The notes under the pieces: generated by a model
Database searches by the model: none
What the model saw: only the letters and a program-made list of their open reading frames with translations
Told to the model about the DNA's origin: nothing
Position numbers and translations under genes: made by a program
NCBI GenBank assembly: GCA_964447445.1
Contig: CAYUSW010000091.1
Coordinates: 1 to 34,554, forward strand
Length of the DNA: 34,554 bases
Source of the DNA: CAIOGO01 sp964447445
GTDB taxonomy: Bacteria; Bipolaricaulota; Bipolaricaulia; UBA7950; UBA9294
Direction: 5' to 3'
Part shown: in pieces, positions 1-8,510 of the stretch
Numbering within the stretch: the stretch's first letter is position 1
How the letters are laid out: every line of letters starts with the position of its first letter

Positions 1-330
1 CAACAGAGTTCCGTCGAGAAAGTCGAGCAGGCCCTGGCTCAAGTCGCGAGGGTTGAGACGAGTCTCGATGCCGTGAAGAGCAGCCAGGAGGCCCTGGAGT
101 CGACTCTCCGTGCTCTGGAGACCGGCCGCGCCAACGACGCCACTCAGATGCAGCAACGCCTCTCGGGAGTGGAAGAAGCAGCGCGAGAGGGCTTGGCCGA
201 GGTGGCTTCGCGAATGGACAGCGAAGGTGGGCTTGCTGGAAAGGTCGACAAACTCCTCGCCCTGCTGCAGCCGTCCGGAGCCGCCGCGTCAGAGCAGCAA
301 ACGAAGTCGGAAACATCGCCTGCGCCCTAG
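1..330 (+). CDS. C-terminal end of a coiled-coil protein (5' truncated by window)
   Basis: The reading frame is open from base 1 and ends in TAG at 328-330, so only the last 109 residues are visible. The composition is almost wholly Gln, Glu, Ala, Leu, Ser and Arg with heptad-like spacing (for example EQALAQVARVETSLDAVKSS), as in a long coiled coil. It ends in a low-complexity Ser/Thr/Ala/Pro tail with no membrane segment. The beginning lies outside the window, so the domain that decides function is unknown. Comparable tails occur in chemotaxis-like, SMC-like or phasin-like proteins, but nothing visible chooses between them. It converges on the secreted-protein gene on the other strand, about 100 bp away. 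Confidence 0.6.
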   Translation, partial: QQSSVEKVEQALAQVARVETSLDAVKSSQEALESTLRALETGRANDATQMQQRLSGVEEAAREGLAEVASRMDSEGGLAGKVDKLLALLQPSGAAASEQQTKSETSPAP

Positions 331-432
331 GGGCCTCGCGAGTCAAGATTCCTTGTCCTGTCTCACACGCCACAGCCGATTCGGTACCGTGTCGTCCCGA
401 AGAAAGGGTTCTCGGCCGCTGGAGGCGCACAC

Positions 433-1920
433 CTAGCGCGGGATGATGGGCTTCACGTCCAGGGGAAGGCGGGAGTCGAGAGCAGCGCGTCCCCCAGTCG
501 CCCAGAAGAAGGGCGCGTACAGGTCAAAGTCGCCGGGGGCGTCTTGGCTCGCAAGGTGGTACGAGAGAAGCGAGTAGTACGCGACCTCGGCTTCGGTGAA
601 CGGCTCGTCCTGAACGACGACAAACGCCACGGAAAAGACCTTGGGACTGTCCTTTGGGGTCGGGGAACGCACTCCGCCCTGAGCGGCAACCATGTCCTCC
701 ATCATGATGGTTTCCACTGCGGCGGCCGTGATCCGCTGCGAATCGGCGAGGTCAAGCCCTGACAACACGTGAACGGCGGGAACGTCGTCGGCCGCGAGGA
801 GGCCCATGATGTAGAGCTCCAACGGGGCGTACGTTGGGTTGTCCGCCAAGGAGACCAGTCTCCATGTCCCGTCGCCATTCGGCGCGAGATTGCCAACCGT
901 TCCATCCACCGCAACGAGATACGATGCCAGTTGGCCACCGACGTCGCTGTATGGGTCCCAGTAAGGGGATCCGGTATCTGTTACCTGTGTGAGGCCGAAC
1001 GGAGCCCCAACACTCGCGCCCCAGATATTCAGGATCTCCGAGTCCAGAGAGTCGATGGATCCAAATGGATTGAAGATGGCGCCCCGCAGCCGCCCTCCAG
1101 AGCCGCACGAGCGGGCGTCGTTGTAGATCGGAATGCCGATGTGTTCGACGTCATTCGCCGTGCGGATCGTCTCCAGCGCAAGTTCCGAGAACCCATCGCC
1201 CGAAAACATCGCCCTTCCAGGCATGACAACGGCAAGATCGAACGCATCGGGCAGGACGGAGTAGAGCGTCTGCAACGCACGGCAGCAGGCAACCCGCGGG
1301 GCCGTCGTCGACACGGGATAGCCATCGAAGATCGTGCCGTCGATGTCCTGGATGAAGAACGCGTGGGCTGTAGCCGAAATGCCGTTCGGGTAGTAGACAA
1401 CGTCCACCGACTTGCGATACCGGGGCTGCGCGAGCCCGATCGCGACTCTCCGCTCGGCAACCAGGGTCGTCCCGTCAGAGAGGATCGCCTCGATCGTGCC
1501 TGACCAACTGCCAATCGTCCCTCCGTACTTGAGAGACAGCCCGGTGTGACAGAAGGGCCGCACTCCGGCGAGCGTGAACGTGAAGTCGCTTGCGAGGACG
1601 TCTCCATGCGTTCCGTCGTCGTAGAGCACAAGCGTCTCGTTCGGCCCGACAACCGTGATGCCAACGACGTCGGCGCGCCCGACGATGTGCACCTCCAGGG
1701 TGGCCATGGAATCGTATGCGCCGCACCAGAGGACGGAGGGGTTGACTCGAATCCACACATCGGTCGACGACAGGGTGCCGCTCGTGGAGTCGGCGCCTGT
1801 GCAGATGGACGAACTGAAAAAAATGAGCGAGACCAGCACGAGGGTCACGCGCCACGAAAGCCGAGTGAATGCTCGTCCGCTTCGCCGACCGCTCATGCTC
1901 ATGCACGTGAGTGTAATCAC
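433..1920 (-). CDS. Secreted protein of unknown function (495 aa)
   Basis: A GTG start at 1920 follows a GGAG 9 nt upstream; an ATG at 1902 is a later alternative with no ribosome-binding site. The N-terminus is basic (GRRSGRAFTRLSWR), then a hydrophobic core VTLVLVSLIFFSSS and a small-residue region near CTGA, which fits a signal peptide of about 43 residues. Around residues 98-114 lies YDDGTHGDVLASDFTFT, an acidic motif common in Ig-like exported bacterial proteins. The rest looks like one globular domain. A region near residue 370 reads PLELYIMGLLAADDVP, which recurs in uncharacterised exported proteins of environmental bacteria. I see no HExxH motif or other convincing catalytic signature. 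It follows the flavodoxin gene on the same strand after 66 bp. Confidence 0.75.
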   Translation of the reverse strand: MITLTCMSMSGRRSGRAFTRLSWRVTLVLVSLIFFSSSICTGADSTSGTLSSTDVWIRVNPSVLWCGAYDSMATLEVHIVGRADVVGITVVGPNETLVLYDDGTHGDVLASDFTFTLAGVRPFCHTGLSLKYGGTIGSWSGTIEAILSDGTTLVAERRVAIGLAQPRYRKSVDVVYYPNGISATAHAFFIQDIDGTIFDGYPVSTTAPRVACCRALQTLYSVLPDAFDLAVVMPGRAMFSGDGFSELALETIRTANDVEHIGIPIYNDARSCGSGGRLRGAIFNPFGSIDSLDSEILNIWGASVGAPFGLTQVTDTGSPYWDPYSDVGGQLASYLVAVDGTVGNLAPNGDGTWRLVSLADNPTYAPLELYIMGLLAADDVPAVHVLSGLDLADSQRITAAAVETIMMEDMVAAQGGVRSPTPKDSPKVFSVAFVVVQDEPFTEAEVAYYSLLSYHLASQDAPGDFDLYAPFFWATGGRAALDSRLPLDVKPIIPR

Positions 1921-1986
1921 GCCCGTGATCTCCGGCCACAGGGGCCTCCGTCGAGAGCCCCCCGGAGAGCCGGGATTCGGCCGCGC

Positions 1987-2478
1987 CTACTGGGCCAGCG
2001 TTCCGGCGAGGTCAGCCGCCCAAGCGCGGAGATCCTTCCAGCCGTCGCCTGGCTCGGTCTTCTTGAGCCGAGCCAGGAACCGAAGCGGAAGCGGCATCCT
2101 CCGCAGATCCTTCCTCACGACAAAGGACCTGCAAGCGATACACCTCATGCCTTGTGCGAGGGGCAGGAGGGCAACGTCAGCCTGGCGGCGGCGCGCTTCG
2201 GCGCCGCCACGGGAGTTGCTCGCCGTGGCGAAGAGAGCTAGGGACTTCGACGCCATGTCTCCCCTGTATGTGGTGAAGTAGTGCTCGAGATCCCGCGAGA
2301 TGCGCCCGGAGCGGACGGCGCCTCCCGCAATGACAAGGCTGTAGTTCCTTGGGCTTGGCGTCTCCCGCGCCGCCCAGACTACGACATCGTGCCCCGCCTC
2401 GCGAAGGATGTCCCCTAGGGTCTCGGCGGCCTCTGCCGCTGGGCTGTAGCGACTCGCATGCACGATGAGCACTCTCAC
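1987..2478 (-). CDS. Flavodoxin-domain protein (HemG/protoporphyrinogen oxidase-like)
   Basis: The start chosen is GTG at 2478, preceded by GGAGG about 10 nt upstream; the frame stays open further upstream but has no similarity there. The 163-residue protein begins RVLIVHASRYSPAAEAAETL, a first beta strand followed by the Ser/Thr-rich phosphate loop that binds FMN in flavodoxins. YSLVIAGGAVRSGRISRDLE then matches the second flavin-contacting loop of menaquinone-dependent protoporphyrinogen oxidase (HemG) and related flavodoxin_5 proteins. There is no signal peptide, so it is cytosolic. No haem genes are nearby, so the electron partner is unknown; a general FMN electron carrier or oxidase is as likely as a HemG role. 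The secreted-protein gene lies 66 bp downstream and may be co-transcribed. Confidence 0.75.
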   Translation of the reverse strand: MRVLIVHASRYSPAAEAAETLGDILREAGHDVVVWAARETPSPRNYSLVIAGGAVRSGRISRDLEHYFTTYRGDMASKSLALFATASNSRGGAEARRRQADVALLPLAQGMRCIACRSFVVRKDLRRMPLPLRFLARLKKTEPGDGWKDLRAWAADLAGTLAQ

Positions 2479-2666
2479 GCAGGACCAACCTCCCCGTCCG
2501 GCCTCAGAACGTACCGCATTGTCGAGAGTCTCCGATCGCGAGTCAAAAGCACGGCGCGACTGCACGCGCCGACCAGATCCGTGGGACTCGGGACTCAGTG
2601 GGCAAAGGTTCGAGCCCGTGCCGTTCTCGCCTCGGGCGCGATCCCGCATGACGGCGCCGAGAGTCC

Positions 2667-4754
2667 CTACTTCCGCGCTGCGCGACGCTCCTCGATGATC
2701 TTCTCTGCAATCGAGTAGGGCACTGCCTCGTAGTGCTCGAACTGCATCGTGAAGCTGCCGCGACCGCTCGTCAGGTTCCGCACGTCCGAGGCGTAGCCGA
2801 ACATCTCCGCCAAGGGGACCATGGCTTGGAGAGTGGCGGCATTCGCCCGCGTCTCCATGCCGAGGATGCGCCCCCGCTTGCTGCAGAGATTCCCGGTGAC
2901 GCCGCCCGTGTACTCCTCGGGCACGGTGACTTCGACGGCCATGATCGGTTCCAGAAGCTCGAGACCGGCCGCGAGGCACGCTTCGCGGAACCCCATGCGC
3001 CCGCACGTTCGGAAGGCATGCTCCGATGAATCGACCTCGTGCATCGATCCATCCTCGATGGTGACGATGATGTCCACCATCGGGAATCCTGCGAAGGGGC
3101 CAGCGGTCATCTCCTCGACAATGCCGCGCTCGATGGCAGCAAGGTACTCGCGCGAGATCTTCCCGCCCTTGACGGCGTCCTCCATCTGGAACCCGGAGCC
3201 GGGGTCCGCAGGCTCGATCCGGAACACCATGTGCGCGTACTGCCCGCGCCCTCCCGTCTGCTTCACATGCTTGTACTCGTGATCGACGGCCGCGAGGATG
3301 GTCTCGCGATACGCAACCTGGGGCCTGTCGGACGTGACTTCCACGCCGAACTCGCGACGCAGGCGGTCGATGATGATCTCGAGGTGCAGTTCTCCCATTC
3401 CAGAGATGATGACCTCGCCTGTCTCCGGGTTGGCCCGGACGACGAACGTCGGGTCCTCTTCCGCCAGCCGGTGCAGCGCTGTCGAGAGTTTGTCTCGATC
3501 ATCTCGCGATAGGGCTTTGACGGCGACTCCAATCACCGGGGCCGGGAACTCGATCGACTCCAGTTCGATGGGATGATCCGGGCTGCAGAGAGTGTGCCCC
3601 GTCAACGTCTCAGCGAGTCCCACCACTGCGCCGACTTCTCCAGCGCGCAGGACACTGACCGGATGTCGGTCGTTCGCGTGCATCTCGAACAACCGCCCTA
3701 CTCGCTGCGTCTTCCCAATGGAGGAATTGTAAAGCAGTGCCCCGTTTTCGAGCGTTCCGGAGTAGACGCGCACGTACGTCAGCTTGCCCATGTGCCGGTC
3801 GGATTGGATTTTGAAGGCCAGCGCGGCGAGCGGCGCGTCGTTTCGGGGATGTCGAATCGTCTCCTGATGCGTCTTCGACCCAACCCCGATCGCTGGGGGC
3901 AGATCGACCGGTGAGGGCAAGAAGTCGACGATGGCATCGAGAAGACGCCGAACCCCTTTGTTCTTGAACGCCGCCCCGCAGAGGACGGGAGTGAAGTGCC
4001 CCGCAATGGTGGCCTCCCGCATCGCTCGCACCACTTCGTCCCGCTCGGGGAGCTTGCCTTCGATGAACTTCCCCATCAGGTGGATGTCGTGCTCGCTGAT
4101 TCGCTCGAGCATGAGCGTCGCGGCGGCCTGCGCCTGCGGGAGAAGCTCCTGAGGAATCGGCTCCTCGCGGATCTCCGTTCCCGTCTCGTCCGTATCGTAG
4201 TAGATCGCCTTCATGTCGATGAGATCGATGATCCCGCGGTAGTCGCCCTCCGCTCCGATAGGGATCACCACAGGGACTGCATTGGCGCCAAGCTCCTGCC
4301 GGATCTCCTCGACGACCCGATCGAAGTCCGCGCCGGTACGATCCATCTTGTTGATGAAGGCAATGCGCGGCACACCGTACTTGTCGGCTTGCCGCCACAC
4401 GGTCTCTGCCTGCGGCTGAACTCCGCCAACAGCACAGAAGAGGGCCACGGTGCCGTCGAGGACGCGCAGGCTGCGCTCGACCTCCGCCGTGAAATCTACG
4501 TGCCCCGGCGTGTCGATGACGTTGATGCGATGATCTCGCCAATAGGTCGTGGTCGCCGCCGATGTGATCGTGATCCCGCGCTCCTGCTCCTGAACCATCC
4601 AATCCATCTTCGCTTCGCCGTCATGCACTTCGCCGATCTTGTGGCGCTTGCCAGTGAAGAACAGGATGCGTTCCGTGACGGTCGTCTTGCCGGCATCCAT
4701 GTGGGCCATGATGCCCACGTTACGAATTCGTTCAATAGGTGTAGCCCTATCCAT
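2667..4754 (-). CDS. fusA: Translation elongation factor G
   Basis: EF-G is the cytosolic GTPase that drives ribosomal translocation and, with ribosome recycling factor, splits ribosomes after termination. The start is ATG 4754 (MDRATPIERI), with GGGAGGA 6 nt upstream; this gives 695 residues, the usual length. All GTPase motifs are present: P-loop AHMDAGKTT (residues 17-25), DTPGHVDF, NKMD and the CGAAFKNKG loop. Domain IV has GGRGQYAHMVF and domain V ends SGRGSFTMQFEHYEAVP. The sequence looks fully functional. It stands alone, without rpsL, rpsG or tuf beside it, so it is either a relocated fusA or a second EF-G paralogue. Both neighbours are unrelated. Confidence 0.95.
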   Translation of the reverse strand: MDRATPIERIRNVGIMAHMDAGKTTVTERILFFTGKRHKIGEVHDGEAKMDWMVQEQERGITITSAATTTYWRDHRINVIDTPGHVDFTAEVERSLRVLDGTVALFCAVGGVQPQAETVWRQADKYGVPRIAFINKMDRTGADFDRVVEEIRQELGANAVPVVIPIGAEGDYRGIIDLIDMKAIYYDTDETGTEIREEPIPQELLPQAQAAATLMLERISEHDIHLMGKFIEGKLPERDEVVRAMREATIAGHFTPVLCGAAFKNKGVRRLLDAIVDFLPSPVDLPPAIGVGSKTHQETIRHPRNDAPLAALAFKIQSDRHMGKLTYVRVYSGTLENGALLYNSSIGKTQRVGRLFEMHANDRHPVSVLRAGEVGAVVGLAETLTGHTLCSPDHPIELESIEFPAPVIGVAVKALSRDDRDKLSTALHRLAEEDPTFVVRANPETGEVIISGMGELHLEIIIDRLRREFGVEVTSDRPQVAYRETILAAVDHEYKHVKQTGGRGQYAHMVFRIEPADPGSGFQMEDAVKGGKISREYLAAIERGIVEEMTAGPFAGFPMVDIIVTIEDGSMHEVDSSEHAFRTCGRMGFREACLAAGLELLEPIMAVEVTVPEEYTGGVTGNLCSKRGRILGMETRANAATLQAMVPLAEMFGYASDVRNLTSGRGSFTMQFEHYEAVPYSIAEKIIEERRAARK

Positions 4755-5105
4755 GTGCGTCCTCCCACCGAGCATCGTCAACAAGACAGACTTTCCCGCG
4801 AAAGATGATGCGCGGAGCGTTTCAGTCCCCAACGAAGGCTATCACTCTACGCGGAGTATCCGTCAACAGACGCGTACGGAGATGCCGATCCACAGAGACG
4901 ATGCAGGAATCCCGAATGGAAGCGTACGGAACCGGCTCCGGCAAGTCAACCGGATCGGCATCCGCCGTGCAGGGGAGTCTGCTCGCCGAGTACAATCGGC
5001 CCCCATGGGGCGTTGACGTTCTCTTCACACGAGGCGCACAGGGAGCGGAAACAATCTAAGAGCTGAGGTGTAAGCAGAACAGCAACAGCGTGAGAGAGGA
5101 GGGAC
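4755..5105. other. Intergenic region between fusA and the RHH gene
   Basis: This 351-bp stretch separates divergent genes. Apart from the candidate fusA promoter it holds a TACAAT hexamer at 4991-4996 on the plus strand, with no good -35, which could serve the ribbon-helix-helix gene. The open frames here overlap one another in several phases, lack ribosome-binding sites and have no recognisable composition. I see no RNA gene. Confidence 0.5.
4838..4866 (-). promoter_or_regulatory. Candidate sigma-70 promoter for fusA
   Basis: On the minus strand TTGACG (4866-4861) is separated by 17 bp from GATAGC (4843-4838). The -35 matches consensus at 5 of 6 positions and the -10 is weak. It would give a leader of roughly 75 nt before the fusA ATG. 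Confidence 0.35.
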
Positions 5106-5279
5106 ATGCCCAAGAAGGAACTCGTGGACAAGCTAAGCATCTACGTTCCGAAGTCCAAGTCAGGGATGCAGCCCGTCGAGCGGCTGATGAAGATTGGCGC
5201 GAAGAAGGACCGATCCGTCAATTACCTCGTCGTCGAGGCCATCCTGCAGTACCTAGAGAGGGAAGAGCATAAGCAGTAG
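5106..5279 (+). CDS. Small ribbon-helix-helix (CopG-like) protein, 57 aa
   Basis: ATG 5106 sits 3-6 nt after the Shine-Dalgarno run GAGGAGGG; the frame ends in TAG at 5277-5279. The first part, KELVDKLSIYVPKS, is a likely beta strand. The second, AKKDRSVNYLVVEAILQYLE, has the Arg/Ser-Val-Asn-Tyr-Leu start and amphipathic helix typical of CopG/Arc/MetJ-type ribbon-helix-helix DNA-binding proteins. Such proteins bind DNA as dimers and are often autoregulators or antitoxins. No toxin gene is adjacent on the same strand: the next gene is a convergent membrane peptide. The target is unknown; a solitary DNA-binding protein is the simplest reading. Confidence 0.7.
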   Translation: MPKKELVDKLSIYVPKSKSGMQPVERLMKIGAKKDRSVNYLVVEAILQYLEREEHKQ

Positions 5280-5323
5280 CCTGCCGGCGTCGTGACGAAG
5301 GCAGGCTCGGCCGTGTGAAGCTC

Positions 5324-5366
5324 GGCCCGTTCGTGCAGCGTGTCGCGAGCGGGCCCTTCGTTTTCC
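5324..5366 (+). terminator. Hairpin terminator shared by two convergent small genes
   Basis: A 10-bp stem, GGCCCGTTCG (5324-5333) with CGAGCGGGCC (5346-5355), has a 12-nt loop and is followed by CTTCGTTTTCC on the plus strand. It lies between the ribbon-helix-helix gene and the convergent membrane-peptide gene. It most likely ends the plus-strand transcript; in the other direction it has no U-tract. Confidence 0.6.
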
Positions 5367-5373
5367 CGATCGA

Positions 5374-5535
5374 CTACTCCTCGATCATCCTGCGCACGGC
5401 TTCGGCCATGGCAACCTGCGATTTCGCGTCGATCCATGCAAGGATCTTGCGCCAGGCAAACGGAATGCCTGCGGCCAGCATGAGCGCGACAAGCGCCCAC
5501 GCGGATGCAGCGATCAGTTTCGCGATTCCCTCCAT
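5374..5535 (-). CDS. Small single-helix membrane protein, 53 aa
   Basis: ATG 5535 follows GGAGGG by 7 nt; the frame ends in TAG at 5374-5376. The sequence starts MEGIAKLIAASAWALVALML and continues AAGIPFAW, one hydrophobic helix at about residues 7-28. A basic and amphipathic cytoplasmic tail follows, with RKILAWIDAKSQ, a region rich in Ala and Met, and a final RRMIEE. This fits an N-out or N-in single-pass membrane peptide. I do not recognise the family. Its strong ribosome-binding site and its placement against a terminator argue that it is real. It could be a membrane-anchored regulator or a small toxin-like peptide; nothing decides this. Confidence 0.6.
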   Translation of the reverse strand: MEGIAKLIAASAWALVALMLAAGIPFAWRKILAWIDAKSQVAMAEAVRRMIEE

Positions 5536-5579
5536 GTCCACACCCTCCGAATTCGCTTCCGATGGTTGACTGTGTCTCT

Positions 5580-5608
5580 AGCATACCCGCCGCCAAGACC
5601 GGCGCGAA
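5580..5608 (-). promoter_or_regulatory. Possible promoter of the 53-aa membrane protein
   Basis: On the minus strand TATGCT (5585-5580) lies 17 bp after TTCGCG (5608-5603). The -10 is good and the -35 poor. It sits between the tldD terminator and the small gene, where a promoter is needed. Confidence 0.3.
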
Positions 5609-5619
5609 ATGCCCTTCTG

Positions 5620-5650
5620 GATAAGACAAAGGGGCGCCCGAGGGCGCCCC
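5620..5650 (-). terminator. Intrinsic terminator of the tldE-tldD operon
   Basis: A perfect 9-bp GC stem (GGGGCGCCC, 2-nt loop, GGGCGCCCC; 5631-5650) is followed on the minus strand by TTTGTCTTAT. It lies 27 bp after the tldD stop codon. Confidence 0.8.
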
Positions 5651-5676
5651 GCTCAAGCTTCTCCGCGTCGCGAAGA

Positions 5677-7143
5677 CTACCCTTTCATCACTCCGACGCG
5701 CACGTTGCGGAACCGCGTCGGCGCCGCCCCGTGCCCCGTATGCGCCACTTGCCCCGGTTGCCCCTTGCCGCAGTTGGGCGTTCCCCAGACGTGCCAGTGA
5801 TCCTTGTTGCAGATCGCGTCGCACCCGGCCCAGAACTGCGGCGTCATGCCCGTGTACGTCGCATTCTTCAGGATCTTCCCGAGCTTGCCACCCTTCACTT
5901 CGTAGGCCAGCTCCGTCCCGAACTGGAAGTTCAGCCGCTTGTCGTCGATCGACCAACTCTTGTTCGTGACCATGTAGATCCCGTCGTCGGTGTCGGCGAT
6001 CAGGTCGTCGAACGCCCACTCGCCGGGCAGCAAGCTCACATTGTTCATCCGGATGATCGGCGTGCGGTTCCAGCCATCGGCGCGCATCGCCCCGTTTGAC
6101 CGCTCCGGCGCATCCGGGTGCGTCTTGCGCAGTTCCTGCGCCGACTCGCGCGACGTCAGGTACCCGACGAATTGGCCCTTCTTCACGATGTCGGTCCGTT
6201 GCGCCGGAACGCCCTCGTCGTCGAACCCGTACGTCCCCAGGCCTCCCGGAGTGATGGCGTCGGACACGATATTCACGAGGTCCGACCCGTAGCGGAAGTT
6301 GCGATACTTCTCGGGCGTCAGGAAGCTCGTCCCGGCGAACGCCGCCTCGGTCCCGTAGACGCGGTCGAGCTCGATCGGATGCCCGCACGACTCGTGGATC
6401 TGGAGTCCCAGCTGCGGCCCGTCGAGGATGATCGTCGTTACGCCACTCGGGCACTGCGGCGCCGACAGGAGCGCCACGGCTTCCTCGGCCACCCGCCGCG
6501 CGTTGCCCGGCAGATCCCAGGCGGCAAGGAATTCGTATCCCGAGGCCCCCTGATGCCGCCCGAACGAGTTCGGGTAGGAGCGCTGCTGCATCTCGCCTTC
6601 CGACACCGCCAAGACGACGATCCCGGCGCCCGTCTCGACCAACGTCTGCTCGATGAAGCTCCCCTCCGTCGAGGCGAACGTCTTCGTCTCCCGCTGGAAG
6701 CCGAGCGTCCCGTCCACAACCCGCACGCCATCGACCGCGCGAGCCTCCTTGTCCGCCCGCGCCAGGTAGTCGATCTTGTCCTCGAGCGACACCGCAAACG
6801 GATCGGTCTCGACCGGCGTCTTGTACGTCGCGACGTGCGACTCCGCGGGACCCAGGTTCACGTCCCCTTTCTTGCTGATCGCGCTCGCCCTGGCGATCGC
6901 CACCGCCAGCGTCGCCACGCGGTCGATCTCAGGCTTCTCCAGGCGGCTCGAGCTCGCGAAGCCCCACGCCCCGTCCGCGATCACGCGAACGCCAAAACCG
7001 TATGTGTCCGCCAGCGACATCGTCTCGACGATGCCGTTCTTCATCTCAAGCGTTTGCGTCTCCCGCCGCACGATACGGATGTCGGCGTAGGTGGCTCCCT
7101 TCGCCCGGGCGACGTCAAGCGCTCGATCGGTCAGTTCTCGCAT
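5677..7143 (-). CDS. tldD: TldD metalloprotease subunit
   Basis: TldD is the catalytic subunit of the cytosolic TldD/TldE Zn-protease, known for cleaving unfolded leader peptides (microcin B17 maturation, CcdA degradation). ATG 7143 has GGAGAGGAG just upstream. The 488-residue length is typical. The zinc-binding HExxxH motif is intact as HESCGH (H250, E251, H255), and the downstream GTYGFDDEGVPAQRT segment is the usual TldD signature after the metal site. The C-terminus carries a Cys/His cluster (CDAICNKDHWHVW, then NCGKG), normal for this family. It lies 23 bp after tldE, so the two partners are in one operon. No peptide precursor or modification genes are seen, which suggests a general proteolytic role here. 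Confidence 0.93.
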   Translation of the reverse strand: MRELTDRALDVARAKGATYADIRIVRRETQTLEMKNGIVETMSLADTYGFGVRVIADGAWGFASSSRLEKPEIDRVATLAVAIARASAISKKGDVNLGPAESHVATYKTPVETDPFAVSLEDKIDYLARADKEARAVDGVRVVDGTLGFQRETKTFASTEGSFIEQTLVETGAGIVVLAVSEGEMQQRSYPNSFGRHQGASGYEFLAAWDLPGNARRVAEEAVALLSAPQCPSGVTTIILDGPQLGLQIHESCGHPIELDRVYGTEAAFAGTSFLTPEKYRNFRYGSDLVNIVSDAITPGGLGTYGFDDEGVPAQRTDIVKKGQFVGYLTSRESAQELRKTHPDAPERSNGAMRADGWNRTPIIRMNNVSLLPGEWAFDDLIADTDDGIYMVTNKSWSIDDKRLNFQFGTELAYEVKGGKLGKILKNATYTGMTPQFWAGCDAICNKDHWHVWGTPNCGKGQPGQVAHTGHGAAPTRFRNVRVGVMKG

Positions 7144-7166
7144 GGTTCTCCTCTCCCGGGAATGCC

Positions 7167-8510
7167 CTACTCCGTCCCGCCCGTAAAGCGGAAGTTGCGG
7201 ATCTTCAGCGCGGGGACCGTCGTGCCCAAGGCGTTCCAGTCGTCCTTCACGACCTTGAGCGTCTTCCCGATCGCCTCGGCGTTCGCGAACGCCTCGAGGA
7301 TGCTCTGCGTGAAGCGCAGGTTCTTGATCGGGCGCGAGATCTTGCCCTTCTCGATCAGGAACGTGCCGTCGCGCGTCATTCCGGTGATGATGGTCTTCAC
7401 TGGATGGAGGATGTTCGTGTAGTGAAAGCGCGTGACCCAGATCCCGCGATCCGTCGACGCGAGCAACTCCTCCTTCGTCATCGAGCCAGGCTCCATAAAC
7501 AGGTTGATCGGAAGGGGCCCCTGCGTGTTGGGTGCCGGGAGACTGTGGCCGGTCGACGTCTTCCCTGGATCCTTTGCCGCGGTTGCCGTGTCGTACACGA
7601 CGTTCCTCGCGATGCCTTTCTCGATCAACATGACTTTCTGCTTCGGAGTTCCCTCGAAGTCGAAAGGCAACGGCAGGCCGCGCGGGTCGAGTCCGTCATC
7701 CCAGATCGTGATCTTGTCGCCCGTGACGCGCTCGCCGAACTTGCCGTTTATGAAGCTCCGGCCTTCCTGCACCGCAAGTGCGCTCATCCCCATGTACCCG
7801 AGAAAGAAGAGCATGTCGGCGACCGCCTCTTCCTCGAGAATGACCGTGTACTCGCCGGGCTCGATCGAGGTCGGGTTCTTGCTCGCGAGAGCTTTGTCGA
7901 TCGCCGTCTTGCCGACCGCCTCAGGATGGATGCGCGACACGTCGATCGACGCATCGGCCGCGTACCCTGAGCTGTCCTTGCCCATGATGACCGTCAGGAT
8001 GGACGCCACGGTGCCGCGGTGATAGGCGGAGACGCCGAGCGAGTTCGCGATGAGGATTTCCTGCTCCTCCGTCGAGAACGCGCCCGCAGCATCCAGGCCA
8101 TTCGCCCGCGATGGAGCCAGAATCCTCTCAACGCCCTTCGCGCGATCGAGCGGCGTGCACTTCGCAGTGGCATCGATGTAGGCCCGTACGGCCTTGGCCG
8201 GCTGCGGCCTAGGCAGGGACGGGAGATCGGGGCTCTTCTCCTGAAAGGTCGCGATCCGCTCGGCCGTCCGCACCAGCTTCTTCAGCCCCGCATCCATCAG
8301 GTCGTTGCCCGTGGCGACGCCGGTTCTCTGATCCGCAATCACGCGAACGCGCACCGTCACGTCCGACTCCGCCACGTTCTGGTGAATCGTGTTCGTGGCG
8401 AAACGCGTGAGGTACGAGTCGTTGCTCGTGATCATGACTTCCGTCTGGTCGGCCTTCGCCTCGTGCAGCACGCGCTGCGCGATCTCGGCCAGCCGCTTGT
8501 CTCCTAGCAC
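7167..8510 (-). CDS. pmbA: TldE/PmbA protease subunit
   Basis: TldE (PmbA) is the non-catalytic partner that encloses TldD in a heterodimer. I chose GTG 8510 (447 residues, close to the family's usual 450). The frame continues upstream to an ATG at 8588 that would add 26 residues with no family similarity and a weak ribosome-binding site. The body shows the family pattern: an N-terminal LAEIAQRVLHEAKA helix and MITSNDSYLTRFA strand, a central EEEAVADMLFFLG segment where TldD has its HExxxH, and a C-terminal LFMEPG..LLASTDRGIWVTRFH stretch. The zinc-site motif is absent, as expected. It is the first gene of the tldE-tldD operon. Confidence 0.9.
   Translation of the reverse strand: MLGDKRLAEIAQRVLHEAKADQTEVMITSNDSYLTRFATNTIHQNVAESDVTVRVRVIADQRTGVATGNDLMDAGLKKLVRTAERIATFQEKSPDLPSLPRPQPAKAVRAYIDATAKCTPLDRAKGVERILAPSRANGLDAAGAFSTEEQEILIANSLGVSAYHRGTVASILTVIMGKDSSGYAADASIDVSRIHPEAVGKTAIDKALASKNPTSIEPGEYTVILEEEAVADMLFFLGYMGMSALAVQEGRSFINGKFGERVTGDKITIWDDGLDPRGLPLPFDFEGTPKQKVMLIEKGIARNVVYDTATAAKDPGKTSTGHSLPAPNTQGPLPINLFMEPGSMTKEELLASTDRGIWVTRFHYTNILHPVKTIITGMTRDGTFLIEKGKISRPIKNLRFTQSILEAFANAEAIGKTLKVVKDDWNALGTTVPALKIRNFRFTGGTE

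Noticed and set aside
2590..2640. Possible tRNA-like T-loop (GGTTCGAGCCC) upstream of fusA's end
   Set aside because: The T-stem does not pair over five bases and no acceptor or anticodon arm could be folded on either strand.
1987..3006. Longer 339-residue version of the flavodoxin gene
   Set aside because: The upstream part overlaps fusA antisense, has arginine-rich shadow composition and lacks similarity; GTG 2478 has a good ribosome-binding site.
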